64,000 bases of DNA from Loktanella sp. 5RATIMAR09 (GTDB lineage Bacteria > Pseudomonadota > Alphaproteobacteria > Rhodobacterales > Rhodobacteraceae): the NCBI RefSeq assembly GCF_001419985.1, contig NZ_LJAL01000004.1, forward strand, positions 1-64,000. Reading direction: 5' to 3'. The notes under the pieces are model-generated. The model did no database searches, was not told where the DNA came from, and saw nothing but the letters and a program-made list of their open reading frames with translations. This document shows positions 18,519 through 27,705 of this stretch, piece by piece; position 1 is the first letter of the stretch; every line of letters begins with the position of its first letter. The position numbers and the translations under genes were made by a program.

Positions 18519-18680
18519 ATGAAAAGCCGCTGGCAGAAATCACTTGAAACTGCAGTCGCCACTTATGACACGCCAATGCCCTGGGCACGTGGAAGCCTGC
18601 GGGAAGCCATGATCGCACGCCGTTCAGAAAACGTGGGCGATACAGCGCAACCTCTCGAACAGATCGCGCAAGGCGCTTAA
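18519..18680 (+). CDS. Small basic protein (53 aa) upstream of the Hint gene
   Basis: A 53-residue protein beginning MKSRWQKSLETAVATYDTPM, with AGAGG eight bases upstream of the ATG at 18519. It is soluble, with a PWARGSLREAMIARR core and no membrane segment. It resembles short uncharacterised Rhodobacteraceae proteins, though I cannot name a family. The same frame opens further upstream at 18456 without a ribosome site. It has its own leader region downstream of the dyad at 18292-18332. Confidence 0.65.
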   Translation: MKSRWQKSLETAVATYDTPMPWARGSLREAMIARRSENVGDTAQPLEQIAQGA

Positions 18681-18898
18681 TGCGCTTGCCCTAATCCCTT
18701 TGCTGCAGTGCGCGGCAATCGGCAGCGGGCAAAAAGGAAGATGTAGCCATTCATATGACGCTGCGCCGTGTGTTGGCGCAGATCTTGGCTGCATCGCATT
18801 GCCGGGCAAAGGCGCCCTGCAAGTCTAAGCAACTTTAACTATTGCTCGGATGTTGTTGGTGGGACAGCAGATGACGTCAGCTTTGAAAAGGCTTTTTA

Positions 18899-19690
18899 AT
18901 GGAACCGTCCCCAACCCCCGGCACATCGCATCCAACTGACATTTTCAGCCCGCAGATCAGGCTGACACCTGCACAGCGGCAACATGCAAAGACACAAAAC
19001 AGCGATGTCGCCCAGCGGAAATACGAGGTCATGTACCTTGATGCGCAAGGCCGCTTTAACGAGTTCAACACCATCGCGCGTGCCCATCCCGCCTTTGAGG
19101 AAGCTTTCGCCGTCCTCGGTCACGCGGCAATCGTCCAGACCCAGAACGGGTTTTTGTCTGTCGAAGACGTCATGCCGGGCGATGAAGTGCGCCTTGCCGA
19201 TGGCAGCTACGAAAAACTGTTGTGGCGCGGCCGGATCACGCTGGGTCCTGCCACGAATGCCGCCAATTCGAAACAGCCCACGATGACCCGGATCACCGGC
19301 GACGCCTTCGGCTATAGCCGTCCGTCACAGGATCTGGTGTTGGGGCCATCGGCCCGCCTGTTGCACCGCGCGAACGGTATCCGCCGCGTCGCTGGCAGTG
19401 ACGCAGCCTTCATTCCCGCCGCAGACTTTGTTGATGGCAACAACGTACTCAGCCTCGAGCCCGCGACACCCGTCAGCGTCTTCCAGTTCGGTTTTGCCGG
19501 GCAACGGTGTGTCGTGGTGAACGGTCTCGAAATCGAAACGCTGCATCCCGGCTCGGCTTTCAACCTTGGCTTGCGTGGCGATGCCTTGCGCGAATATCTC
19601 TCGCTTTTCCCGCACAAACGCGGGTTTGAGGATTTCGGCCTGATGGAGCACCCGCGCCTGCGGATGCGCGACCTCGAACTACTGGGCTAA
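18899..19690 (+). CDS. Hint (hedgehog/intein) domain protein
   Basis: Protein of 263 residues. Residues about 75-210 form a stand-alone Hint-2 type domain of the kind common in roseobacters: HAAIVQTQNGFLSVEDVMPGDEVRLADGSYEKLLWRGRITL at the N-terminal side, and DLVLGPSARLLHRANGIRRVAG, then VVVNGLEIETLHPGSAF, at the other. The usual catalytic Cys/Ser at the Hint N-terminus is not obvious (GHAAIVQT), so self-splicing is doubtful. There is no signal peptide. It overlaps the end of the convergent MATE gene by 12 bases. Role unknown; such proteins are often paired with secreted calcium-binding proteins, which are absent here. Confidence 0.82.
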   Translation: MEPSPTPGTSHPTDIFSPQIRLTPAQRQHAKTQNSDVAQRKYEVMYLDAQGRFNEFNTIARAHPAFEEAFAVLGHAAIVQTQNGFLSVEDVMPGDEVRLADGSYEKLLWRGRITLGPATNAANSKQPTMTRITGDAFGYSRPSQDLVLGPSARLLHRANGIRRVAGSDAAFIPAADFVDGNNVLSLEPATPVSVFQFGFAGQRCVVVNGLEIETLHPGSAFNLGLRGDALREYLSLFPHKRGFEDFGLMEHPRLRMRDLELLG

Positions 19691-21049
19691 AACCTGCGGG
19701 GCGATCTTCACAGAGCGCCCCCAGAACCGCCACGAAAGCAAGACAGCGGCGACGGCCAGCCCGATCACAAGCCCCAGCCAAAGCCCCACGGCACCAAAGC
19801 CCAGCGTAAACGCCAGCAAATAGCTGACAGGCAACCCGATTACCCAATAGCTGATCGTTGCCATCACCATCGGTACAGTCGTATCCTGCACGCCGCGCAG
19901 CAGGCCAAGTGCGAGCACCTGCAAACCATCCACCAATTGAAACAGGGCCGCGACCATCACAAGGCTTGCGCCGATGCGCAGCAGGTTGGCGCGCTCGGGC
20001 TCGTTGGGGTCAATAAACAGCGACACCAATGTCTCTGGCATGGCCAGAAAAACAAGCGACGTGATCACCGCATAAATCGCCGACATCCCGATTGCCGTGA
20101 TCCCCCCGCGGCGCAAGGATACTTCATCCCTGCGCCCCAAAGCACGGCCCGCCCGCACGGTCGCCGCCTGACTGAAACCGATGTGGACCATAAACGTCAA
20201 ACTCGCCAACTGGATCGCGATGCCATGTGCGGCCAGTTCAATCGGTCCGATCCAGCCCACCATGATGGCAGAGGCACTAAAGAGCCCCCCTTCGGCCAAT
20301 GACGTCACGCCAATGGGCCAGCCCAGCATAAACACACGTTTGAGGATCTCGCTGTCGCTGCGCCAGAAGTTTTTGAACAACTCAAACTGCGGCAGGACAC
20401 GCATGATGTAGATCACAAGCACCAACACCGTGATCAGCGTAACCGTCAAAGACGCAATCGCCGCCCCCATGATGCCAAGTTCCGGCATGCCCCAGTTCCC
20501 GAAAATCAGGGCATAGTTGATAAAGACATTCAGCACAGCCGTGCCAATGGTCGCCCACAGGATGATCGCCGTATGCTCCAGCGCGGCCAGAAACGACTTG
20601 AACGTCATCACGATCAGCGCGGGAACCATCTGCCAGATCACGATTTGCAGATAGATATGGGCCAGCCGCGACACCTCGGCATCCTGTCCGATGGCGATCA
20701 GGATCTCTTCGGCCCAGAAGAAGGGGATCGTGACAACCAGCCCGTAAAAAATCGACAACCACAGCCCCATGCGCGTGACACGGCGCACCTGCACCTCGTC
20801 GTTCTGTTCCGCGGCTGACGCCACCAACGGGGTCACTGCTTGGGCAAAGCCAGCGCCAACAATGAAGATTACGAAAAACAATGTGCCGGCGATGGTTGAT
20901 GCGGCAAGCGCCGTCACATCATACCAGCCCAGCATCACCGTATCGGTGATATGGATCGCAAACTGCGCAAGATTGCTCAGGATCAGGGGCATCCCCAGTT
21001 TCCAGATCGCACCTGTGTGGTCTTTATATGTTTGTGCGACGTGTTGCAT
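19679..21049 (-). CDS. MATE family multidrug efflux transporter
   Basis: Protein of 456 residues with twelve predicted membrane helices in two homologous halves. The N-terminal half carries WKLGMPLILSNLAQFAIHITDTVMLGWYD and GFAQAVTPLVASAAEQND; the second half begins around FMLGWPIGVTSLAEGGLFSASAIMVGW and contains AATVRAGRALGRRD, the signature of NorM-type MATE proteins. These export cationic drugs or metabolites in exchange for Na+ or H+. It converges on the Hint gene with a 12-base overlap; the next minus-strand gene, NicO, lies 42 bases upstream. Confidence 0.92.
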   Translation of the reverse strand: MQHVAQTYKDHTGAIWKLGMPLILSNLAQFAIHITDTVMLGWYDVTALAASTIAGTLFFVIFIVGAGFAQAVTPLVASAAEQNDEVQVRRVTRMGLWLSIFYGLVVTIPFFWAEEILIAIGQDAEVSRLAHIYLQIVIWQMVPALIVMTFKSFLAALEHTAIILWATIGTAVLNVFINYALIFGNWGMPELGIMGAAIASLTVTLITVLVLVIYIMRVLPQFELFKNFWRSDSEILKRVFMLGWPIGVTSLAEGGLFSASAIMVGWIGPIELAAHGIAIQLASLTFMVHIGFSQAATVRAGRALGRRDEVSLRRGGITAIGMSAIYAVITSLVFLAMPETLVSLFIDPNEPERANLLRIGASLVMVAALFQLVDGLQVLALGLLRGVQDTTVPMVMATISYWVIGLPVSYLLAFTLGFGAVGLWLGLVIGLAVAAVLLSWRFWGRSVKIAPQVLAQ

Positions 21050-21091
21050 GGGTCCAGCCTTAGGCCCGTTCCACGTCCCGGTAAAGACCTA

Positions 21092-21976
21092 TCACAGACT
21101 GCGCAGCACCAATTGGCTGGCAAGGATCACCACAACGCCACCGGCCAAAATCTCGGCCCACGCAAGTGCACGTGCCACCGCGCCGTGACGGACCATCTGC
21201 AACGCACTTTCGCGCAATCCAACGGCGGCAAAGGCCACCAGCACCGTAATGCTTGCCGTGCCCAGCCCCATGATTAGGGCCCCAACGATTCCGGCCCAAT
21301 CGATCCCCAACCGCCACGTCAGGATCAGCAAAAACAAAGCGCCCGTGCAAGGCCGCACCGCAATCGTGCCGATCACCACTGCCGCATCGCGCCACGACTG
21401 CACAGTTTCGGCCTGTTCGATCGTCGGCCCATGGGCATGACCGCAAGAGGCGCAGACATCACCCTCGCCCTCGTGTGCATGGTCATGCGTGGGCCGCAGA
21501 TGGCGCAATCCGCGCACCAGCAGCCACAAACCCACACCGCCAATCAACGCATAGCTGAGAGGGGCCAGCACATCGTCGGCCACGCCCGTCATCTGTTCGC
21601 GACCCCAACCAAAAACAAAAACCGCCGCATAGACCAGCAACACCGCCGTCAGCGCCTGCGCCAGCGACGCGCCCAGCGCGAGCCCCGCCAAGCGCCGCGC
21701 CGGCACCCGCGTGCCCGCGCCATAGCCGCCAATCACCAGCTTGCCATGGCCCGGCCCTGCGGCGTGAACAAAGCCATAAGCAAAGCAAAGCCCCCAAAGC
21801 GTGGCCAAGGCCCCCGCCTCGCCCGCGCGCAGGCCACGCAGGGCGGCGGCCATGGCGTTTTGCACGTCACGCTGGGCAACACTGGCATAGCGCGTCACCT
21901 GATCGGCCCCACCCCAGCCCCAAAGCCAAAGCGCCAGCACCCCGAAGGCGGCAAGGATCAGAGCGGGCCAGCGCAT
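21092..21976 (-). CDS. NicO family nickel/cobalt transporter
   Basis: Protein of 294 residues with about six to seven membrane helices. The first conserved motif [15 protein letters not shown] is the metal-binding signature of the NicO/RcnA group. The cytoplasmic loop is His- and Cys-rich ([21 protein letters not shown]), as expected for a Ni/Co regulatory loop. The second half carries [16 protein letters not shown]. It overlaps the upstream DUF1007 gene by 19 bases, and DUF1007 proteins regularly accompany this transporter class. Direction of transport (uptake or efflux) cannot be read from sequence. Confidence 0.88.
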   Translation of the reverse strand: MRWPALILAAFGVLALWLWGWGGADQVTRYASVAQRDVQNAMAAALRGLRAGEAGALATLWGLCFAYGFVHAAGPGHGKLVIGGYGAGTRVPARRLAGLALGASLAQALTAVLLVYAAVFVFGWGREQMTGVADDVLAPLSYALIGGVGLWLLVRGLRHLRPTHDHAHEGEGDVCASCGHAHGPTIEQAETVQSWRDAAVVIGTIAVRPCTGALFLLILTWRLGIDWAGIVGALIMGLGTASITVLVAFAAVGLRESALQMVRHGAVARALAWAEILAGGVVVILASQLVLRSL

Positions 21977-22608
21977 GTCACAACAATCGTATCGGCAAAA
22001 GCATCGCCAATGGCAGGGAAATACTCATCCGGGCCCACCTCGCCTGGTGCTTGCCCGTCCAGCAGGCTCTCGGCCATGGCATAGGCGGCGTCCAAATCAG
22101 CGGGAATAACCTCGGCACTGCAATCGTCGCGCCCTTCGAACAGGACCGGACGCTGCAGATCATAGGCGGTGTAAAAACTCGGATCGTAGACGCGTATCTG
22201 GATCGGACCATCCCCATCAGGCACGGCAGGCACAGGGCGCAAATGCGTTTCCACAAACAGCCCCTCCTCATAAGTCATCCGGTGGTCCTGCTTTTCGCCC
22301 AAATCCAGCACGGCACCACCCTGCGCAACCTCAAGATCGCCGTTATACTCAGGGGGCCACGCCGCAATCTGGCTATCCAGCAAGGCTTGCTCGTCAGAGG
22401 TCAGCACAAGATCACCGTCCATGTCGATCCCCAGATCGGTCGTCACCAAAAGCGAAAACAGATCATCGTAATACCAGTCCAGCTTGACCCCCATGTCACC
22501 GGCGTCATCAAACACGACAGTGACCTGCGCCTGCACAAAGACATGCGGATGGGCGGTGGCCGTGACCGGCACGACAAGCGCTGCAAGAAAAGGAAACATC
22601 AATCGCAT
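21958..22608 (-). CDS. DUF1007 family periplasmic protein
   Basis: Protein of 216 residues from the ATG at 22608 ([25 protein letters not shown]), which has AGG at a suitable distance; the upstream in-frame start lacks a signal peptide. After the leader comes the family hallmark [15 protein letters not shown], then [27 protein letters not shown], where DMDGD resembles an EF-hand calcium loop. DUF1007 proteins are periplasmic partners of NicO-type metal transporters and may bind the metal through the N-terminal histidines. Overlaps NicO downstream, so the two are one unit. Confidence 0.87.
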   Translation of the reverse strand: MRLMFPFLAALVVPVTATAHPHVFVQAQVTVVFDDAGDMGVKLDWYYDDLFSLLVTTDLGIDMDGDLVLTSDEQALLDSQIAAWPPEYNGDLEVAQGGAVLDLGEKQDHRMTYEEGLFVETHLRPVPAVPDGDGPIQIRVYDPSFYTAYDLQRPVLFEGRDDCSAEVIPADLDAAYAMAESLLDGQAPGEVGPDEYFPAIGDAFADTIVVTCAGPL

Positions 22609-22693
22609 GACGCCTATGTAGGCCCATCCGAACGCGCCGACAATGGACCCGCGCAATGCACGACAGAACGATCAGTTTTCGGCAAAAATTGAC

Positions 22694-23236
22694 CTATGCA
22701 CCTTCCCGCGCAAGCCAGCCCTGATAATGCACCATCGGCGCACCGGTGATCGGCGCAGACAGTGCCACATCGAAATGAAACCGCCCCTCATCCTCATATT
22801 CCCGGGCAACGCTGATTGGCAAAAGGATGCGCGGAAATGGAATTGGCCCCAAACGGCCCGCCTTCACCGGAAAACGCAACTGATCATCATGCACATGCAG
22901 GCCTAATGTGAAAGTGAAAGGGCCAAACCGTTCGGTCATCTGCCCGTCTTGCACCTTCAAGAAGGACCAAAACCGCGCCGTCCCAAACTGGCGCTGCCAT
23001 AACTCGCCGCCGTTCTGCGGCGTCATCGTGACAGTGACGTCAATATCTTCGGTGGCAGGCGGAAAGCGAAATACAAAGGCAATCATCCGCGCCCAAAGCG
23101 ATGTACCCCGCGTGACACTGGCACGCCCTGCCCATCGGCTCGGCGCGGTGACATTGTGCAGGGCACGGACAGCCGGCGGAAGGTCGGCATAACTTTCCCC
23201 CAGATAGCCCGCAAATAGCGGTGCGTTTGATGTCAC
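22694..23236 (-). CDS. DUF4166 domain-containing protein
   Basis: Protein of 180 residues, taking a GTG start at 23236, which forms a GTGA overlap with the upstream epimerase stop and has GAGG eight bases before it; a second GTG at 23254 is possible. The protein shows the DUF4166 pattern: LPPAVRALHNVTAPSRWAGRASVTRGTSLWARMIAFVFRFPPA, WQRQFGTARFWSFLKV, and PRILLPISVAREYEDEGRFHFDVALSAPITG. The function of the domain is unknown; it is often fused or adjacent to NAD-dependent epimerases or saccharopine-dehydrogenase-like proteins, as here. Confidence 0.82.
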   Translation of the reverse strand: MTSNAPLFAGYLGESYADLPPAVRALHNVTAPSRWAGRASVTRGTSLWARMIAFVFRFPPATEDIDVTVTMTPQNGGELWQRQFGTARFWSFLKVQDGQMTERFGPFTFTLGLHVHDDQLRFPVKAGRLGPIPFPRILLPISVAREYEDEGRFHFDVALSAPITGAPMVHYQGWLAREGA

Positions 23237-24117
23237 CCCAGCACCTCGCGCCACGAATGTTGAGGCGCAAAACCCACCATCCGCTTGGCTTTGTCATTGG
23301 CGTAGAATGTCTCATCAGAGCGCATTTCACGCTTTACAGGCACGCCTTGATAGAACCGTTCGACCACCTCATGCGATGTGATCCCCACCGAAAGATCATC
23401 ATTCGAGACATTGAACACCTCATAACCAAGCCCATCGGTTTTCAGACAGCAATCCACCATATGCCCCAGATCGCGCGCGTCGATGTAGGCAAAGATGTTG
23501 CGGCGGCGCAGGGCGGGATCATCCAGATAGGCGGGGAACTGCGTCGCATATTCATGCGGCTCGATCACATTGTTGATGCGCAAACCGTAAATATCGATCC
23601 CCGTGCGCGCCTGAAAAGACCGCGCCGTTGCCTCGTTACAGACCTTGGACATGGCATAGCTGTCGTGGGGCACGGTGGGGTGGTCCTCATCAATGGGAAC
23701 ATAGTCCGGCTTCAGTTCGCCATCGGCAAAACACACGGCATAGGTGGTTTCGGAACTGGCAAAGATCACCTTGGGGATCCCCAGCTTCACCGCCGCCTCA
23801 ATCACATTATACGTGCTCAGGGTGTTCTGGCGAAAACACTCGCCATCAGTGCCGATCATCACACGCGGCACAGCGGCGAAATGCACAACGGCGTCATATT
23901 TCGGCACGCCCGTCCCCGGCTCCAGCTCATGGAAATCAGCATACTGCGACATGGCACCAATCACCTGCCCTGCATCACACAGATCAATCAGCAACTCCGA
24001 CACATCCAGCCCCGACGGCACACGATCCGCATTGACGACCGTATGGCCCTGCGCCTGCAAATAGGTAATCGCATGACGGCCTGCCTTGCCACTGCCGCCT
24101 GTGAAAAATACGCGCAT
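23233..24117 (-). CDS. NAD-dependent epimerase/dehydratase family protein
   Basis: Protein of 294 residues of the extended short-chain dehydrogenase type. The N-terminus MRVFFTGGSGKAGRHA carries the Gly-rich NAD-binding loop, DAVVHFAAVPR follows, and DSYAMSKVCNEA contains the Tyr-x3-Lys catalytic pair. The last third contains a YIDARDLGHMVDCCL segment and an ERFYQGVPVKREM substrate-domain stretch. The sugar or other substrate is unknown. Translation of the downstream DUF4166 gene is coupled through GTGA, suggesting a joint function. Divergent from parE. Confidence 0.87.
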   Translation of the reverse strand: MRVFFTGGSGKAGRHAITYLQAQGHTVVNADRVPSGLDVSELLIDLCDAGQVIGAMSQYADFHELEPGTGVPKYDAVVHFAAVPRVMIGTDGECFRQNTLSTYNVIEAAVKLGIPKVIFASSETTYAVCFADGELKPDYVPIDEDHPTVPHDSYAMSKVCNEATARSFQARTGIDIYGLRINNVIEPHEYATQFPAYLDDPALRRRNIFAYIDARDLGHMVDCCLKTDGLGYEVFNVSNDDLSVGITSHEVVERFYQGVPVKREMRSDETFYANDKAKRMVGFAPQHSWREVLG

Positions 24118-24235
24118 GTCGTCCTCCTTTGTTTGCCGCTAAACTAGCCCCACCACCGCAGACCGCAAGCATTCCCGATTGCCCCCTGCGCGCCTGCCTG
24201 CCATTATGAGCAAAACCAAAGAAATGAGCAGCACC

Positions 24236-26194
24236 ATGGCCAACGACCTCCTTTCCGGGGCCACCCCCGACGACTACAACGCCGACAGCATCGAGGTGCT
24301 AGAGGGGCTGGAACCCGTGCGCAAACGCCCCGGCATGTATATCGGCGGCACAGACGAACGCGCGCTGCACCATCTGGTGGCCGAAGTGCTTGATAACTCG
24401 ATGGACGAAGCGGTCGCAGGGCATGCCAACCGGATCGAGGTGGAACTGCACGCCGACTATTCCGTCACCATCAAAGACAACGGGCGCGGCATCCCGATCG
24501 ATCCGCACCCCAAATTCCCCGACAAATCAGCGCTTGAGGTGATCCTGTGCACCCTACACGCAGGCGGCAAATTCTCGGGCAAAGCGTACCAGACCTCGGG
24601 CGGTCTGCACGGTGTCGGCGCGTCGGTGGTCAACGCGCTGTCCGACAGCATGGTCGTACAGGTGGCGCGCAACAAGGAACTCTACGAACAACGCTTTTCG
24701 CGCGGCATCCCGCTTGGGCCCGTCGAAAAGCTGGGGCCGACCCAGAACCGGCGCGGCACCACCGTGACCTTCCACGCGGACCCCGAGATTTTTGGCAGCC
24801 AGAAATTCAAACCCGCGCGGCTCTTCAATTCCATCCGCTCCAAGGCCTATCTTTTCTCAGGCGTCGAAATCCGCTGGAAGTCCGAGATCGACGACAAGGA
24901 AACGCCGCTCGAGGCCACATTCCACTTCCCCGGCGGCCTGTCGGATTACCTCAAGGAAACGCTCGGCACCGCATCCACCTACGCCGACAAACCCTTCGCA
25001 GGCACGGTGGATTTCAACGACAAATTCGGCGAACCCGGCAAGGTCGAATGGGCGATCAACTGGACGCCCGTGCGCGACGGTTTCATCCAGTCCTACTGTA
25101 ACACCGTGCCCACCCCCGAAGGCGGCACCCATGTCAGCGGCTTCTGGGCCGCGATCCTGAAGGGCATCAAAGCCTACGGCGAGCTGTCCAACAACAAGAA
25201 AGCTGCGCAAATCACCCGCGAGGACCTGACTTCGGGGGGCTGCGCGCTCGTGTCCTGCTTTATCCGCGATCCCGCCTTTGTGGGGCAGACCAAAGACCGC
25301 CTATCCTCGGAAATCGCCGCCAAAATGACCGAAGGGGCGGTGCGCGACCACTTTGACAACTGGCTGGCCAATGACACGAAATCCGCAGGCGCAATCCTTG
25401 ATTTCCTGGTGCTGCGCGCCGAAGAACGCCTGCGCCGCCGCCAGGAAAAAGAGACTGCGCGCAAATCGGCCACCAAGAAACTGCGACTGCCCGGCAAGCT
25501 GACCGACTGCACCTCCAAAGACCGCGCAGGCACCGAGCTGTTCATCGTTGAGGGTGACAGCGCGGGCGGGTCCGGCAAAGGCGCGCGCAACCGCGTCAAT
25601 CAGGCGCTTTTGCCGCTCAAGGGTAAAATCCTCAACGTGCTGGGTGCGGCCTCATCAAAACTGACGACCAACGCCGAAATCAACGACCTCTGCGAGGCGC
25701 TGGGTGTTGGCATGGGCACCAAATTCAACATTGACGACCTGCGCTACGACAAGATCATCATCATGACCGACGCCGACGTCGATGGCGCGCATATCGCGTC
25801 ACTCTTGATGACATTCTTCTTCACGCAAATGCGCCCGCTGATCGACAACGGCCACCTGTATCTGGCCTGCCCGCCGCTCTATCGGCTGACCCAAGGGGCG
25901 CGCCGCGTCTATGTCGCCGACGACGCCGAAAAAGACGCCGTGATGGCCAAAGGCTTGGGTGGCAAAGGCAAAATCGACGTGCAACGCTTCAAGGGCTTGG
26001 GCGAAATGGACGCCAAGGACCTCAAAGAAACCACAATGGACCCTGCAACGCGCAAACTGATCCGCGTGACCGTGCATGATGATGTGCCGGGGGATACGGC
26101 GGATCTGGTGGAACGGCTGATGGGCAAAAAGCCGGAGTTGCGGTTCCAGTATATTCAGGAGAACGCACGGTTTGTGGAGGAGTTGGATGTTTGA
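24236..26194 (+). CDS. parE: DNA topoisomerase IV subunit B
   Basis: Protein of 652 residues from MANDLLSGATPDDYN (24236), the typical alphaproteobacterial N-terminus; in-frame ATGs at 24179, 24206 and 24227 are possible but none has a strong ribosome site. The GHKL ATPase domain shows EVLDNSMDEAVAGHA, DNGRGIPID and TSGGLHGVGASVVNALS; the TOPRIM domain shows LFIVEGDSAGGSGKGARNR and IIMTDADVDGAHI, with FKGLGEMDAKDL at the C-terminus. With ParC it decatenates daughter chromosomes. Lack of the long GyrB insertion and the FQYIQENA ending support ParE over GyrB. The 3' end overlaps the next gene by eight bases. Confidence 0.94.
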   Translation: MANDLLSGATPDDYNADSIEVLEGLEPVRKRPGMYIGGTDERALHHLVAEVLDNSMDEAVAGHANRIEVELHADYSVTIKDNGRGIPIDPHPKFPDKSALEVILCTLHAGGKFSGKAYQTSGGLHGVGASVVNALSDSMVVQVARNKELYEQRFSRGIPLGPVEKLGPTQNRRGTTVTFHADPEIFGSQKFKPARLFNSIRSKAYLFSGVEIRWKSEIDDKETPLEATFHFPGGLSDYLKETLGTASTYADKPFAGTVDFNDKFGEPGKVEWAINWTPVRDGFIQSYCNTVPTPEGGTHVSGFWAAILKGIKAYGELSNNKKAAQITREDLTSGGCALVSCFIRDPAFVGQTKDRLSSEIAAKMTEGAVRDHFDNWLANDTKSAGAILDFLVLRAEERLRRRQEKETARKSATKKLRLPGKLTDCTSKDRAGTELFIVEGDSAGGSGKGARNRVNQALLPLKGKILNVLGAASSKLTTNAEINDLCEALGVGMGTKFNIDDLRYDKIIIMTDADVDGAHIASLLMTFFFTQMRPLIDNGHLYLACPPLYRLTQGARRVYVADDAEKDAVMAKGLGGKGKIDVQRFKGLGEMDAKDLKETTMDPATRKLIRVTVHDDVPGDTADLVERLMGKKPELRFQYIQENARFVEELDV

Positions 26195-26648
26195 GCTTCA
26201 CTGGACCGAGTACGTAAAAGCATTGGGTCCAACCCTAATTGCGCTTTTCGTTGCTTATGTCGCCTTTCAACAGTGGAAAGTGAACCAAGCGACTCTGAGA
26301 GAACGACTTTTCGAAAGACGCATGGCGGTCTTTGCTCAAACTCAGACGTTGCTTTCGTCAATCCTGCGAAGCGCAAAATGCGATGACGATGCCTTGGCCA
26401 ATTTTCATTCGGCTCCTCAAGTTGCTCGTTTTCTATTCGAAAAGGACTTGGCAAACTATCTGGAGAAGATTCGCAGAAGCGCACTAGCGATGAGACTAGC
26501 ACAAACTAAATACGATGGCCTTCCAGTTGGGGAAGAAAGATCGAAGCACGTAGACGCAGAACACAAAGAGCTGGCATGGCTCACTGAACAGCTTGACTGC
26601 ATCTTTGTTCATTTTCAGCCATACTTGGGCTTCTCAAATCACAAGTGA
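26187..26648 (+). CDS. Small single-pass membrane protein overlapping parE
   Basis: Protein of 153 residues from the ATG at 26187, which has GGAG six bases upstream inside the last codons of parE. One membrane helix near residues 11-29 (LGPTLIALFVAYVAFQQW) is followed by a mostly helical charged region (ATLRERLFERRMAVFAQTQTLL). This layout resembles small hypothetical proteins with one N-terminal helix and a cytoplasmic coiled coil, but I do not recognise a family. GC content falls sharply compared with parE, suggesting later arrival behind the essential gene. Confidence 0.65.
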   Translation: MFELHWTEYVKALGPTLIALFVAYVAFQQWKVNQATLRERLFERRMAVFAQTQTLLSSILRSAKCDDDALANFHSAPQVARFLFEKDLANYLEKIRRSALAMRLAQTKYDGLPVGEERSKHVDAEHKELAWLTEQLDCIFVHFQPYLGFSNHK

Positions 26649-26959
26649 TTCTTAGTTTGAAGGCACTATGCCGCTGAAACCTCCAGCCCAATGGGCCTGA
26701 ATCAGAACCGTGCAGACAGTGTTGGAACACCTTCGCACAGAAGTGCTTTGCCGCCCCAAAGCAGAGCGCACTGATTACTTGCTCCAGCGCAGCATCGTAG
26801 GTCGGGGTTCTCCCCGACACACCTGCACCGCATGACATGGCATGTCGCGGCAGGCCCCGACCTACGGGTTGCGTCATGTCGTAGGGTCGGTGGAAGCCAC
26901 TTGATTGCTGGCGCTGGTTTCTACAATTATCGATATATCAAATTACCTCGGAGGTAAGA
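26649..26959. other. Intergenic region holding repeat copy 1
   Basis: About 310 bases between the two small low-GC membrane proteins. It holds the first copy of a roughly 110-base repeat (26791-26902, annotated separately); the rest, including an AT-rich stretch just before 26960, probably contains the promoter of the 83-residue membrane protein. Confidence 0.5.
26791..26902. repeat. Dispersed palindromic repeat, copy 1
   Basis: About 110 bases bounded by GCATCGTAGG and a GTAGGGT.GGTG tail. It contains the inverted pair CGTAGGTCGGGG (26796-26807) and CCCCGACCTACG (26855-26866). Copy 2 at 27376-27483 matches over the same span with scattered changes in the loop. The shape is that of a REP/MITE-like intergenic element with no coding capacity. 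Confidence 0.75.
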
Positions 26960-27211
26960 ATGATATTGCGTTGGTTCAGGGCTGTGCGATCTTGGGAAGA
27001 CAAGCATAAGATGGGAAGTTCAGGATCTATTGCGTATGCTCTTTTTGCAATCGTTCTGCCGTGTGTGTTTGTATTCTTGCTTGCGATTTTATTGGAAAGT
27101 TTCTCTGTAATTCTCTCAAGAGAAAACACGTTTTTAATTGCCGTCGGTCTCTGTATTTTTGCTTTTGTCTTCTTATGGATGAGTGAGTTCACCAATGAAC
27201 GAGAGGATTAG
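26960..27211 (+). CDS. Small two-helix membrane protein (83 aa)
   Basis: An 83-residue protein with a very good ribosome site (GGAGGTAAGA directly before the ATG). Two hydrophobic helices are visible: residues about 24-47 (IAYALFAIVLPCVFVFLLAILL) and 57-75 (FLIAVGLCIFAFVFLWM), with a basic N-terminus (RWFRAVRSWEDKHK) that would stay in the cytoplasm. I do not recognise a family. It is AT-rich and lies between the two copies of the dispersed repeat, so it is likely accessory DNA. Confidence 0.65.
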   Translation: MILRWFRAVRSWEDKHKMGSSGSIAYALFAIVLPCVFVFLLAILLESFSVILSRENTFLIAVGLCIFAFVFLWMSEFTNERED

Positions 27212-27705
27212 ACGCGGCCATTCGCCTTGTCACGATAATGTCGGATAATGTGACGTATCGCAGGATAGCAAAAGCGCCCTCCGGGGGGAGGTCGGGCGCT
27301 GCCCGGCGATGCCGGGCGGGGTGTTTTGTAGGGGCATCGCCAACGTTGCCGGGGAGAACCCCGGCCTACGGGTGCTGCATCGTAGGTCGGGGTTCTCCCC
27401 GACACCCCCCAACGCACGACATCATACGTCGTGGCAGGCCCCGACCTACGGGCTGCGTTATCTCGTAGGGTGGGTGAAACCCACGCGCGCCCCCAAATAC
27501 GCGCAAACCTCGGATCAAGCGCAACGCAGCCCCGGACCTGATCCGGGGCCTCTGCCGCTCTGTGTGACGCCGCCCCGGGTCAAGCCCGGGACTGTGGATA
27601 TCGAACACCCCAACCGTGCACCTGTGTACATACGCATTGTGTACAGCTTGTGTACGCAATGTGCCCCGTCCTTTCCCTCGCGTCACGACGCCCTATTTCC
27701 CCCTT
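27212..27705. other. Intergenic repeat mosaic
   Basis: About 490 bases with several palindromes: a GCCCGGCG/CGATGCCGGGC stretch near 27300, a reversed partial repeat copy near 27350 (CCGGGGAGAACCCCGG), copy 2 of the dispersed repeat, and two short hairpins, CCCCGGA/TCCGGGG at 27530-27548 and CCCGGG/CCCGGG at 27574-27590, of the kind found as REP-like units in alphaproteobacteria. The end (27640-27705) should contain the promoter and ribosome site of the broken DUF1194 gene. Confidence 0.6.
27376..27483. repeat. Dispersed palindromic repeat, copy 2
   Basis: Second copy of the element at 26791-26902, same orientation. The inverted arms are CGTAGGTCGGGG at 27381-27392 and CCCCGACCTACG at 27439-27450. 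A GTAGGGTGGGTGAAACCCAC tail follows, which itself forms a small hairpin (GTGGG/CCCAC type). Confidence 0.75.

Noticed and set aside
23221..24147. Long plus-strand frame opposite the epimerase gene (and similar long antisense frames elsewhere)
   Set aside because: Long antisense frames are expected in high-GC coding DNA; the minus strand carries clear family motifs.
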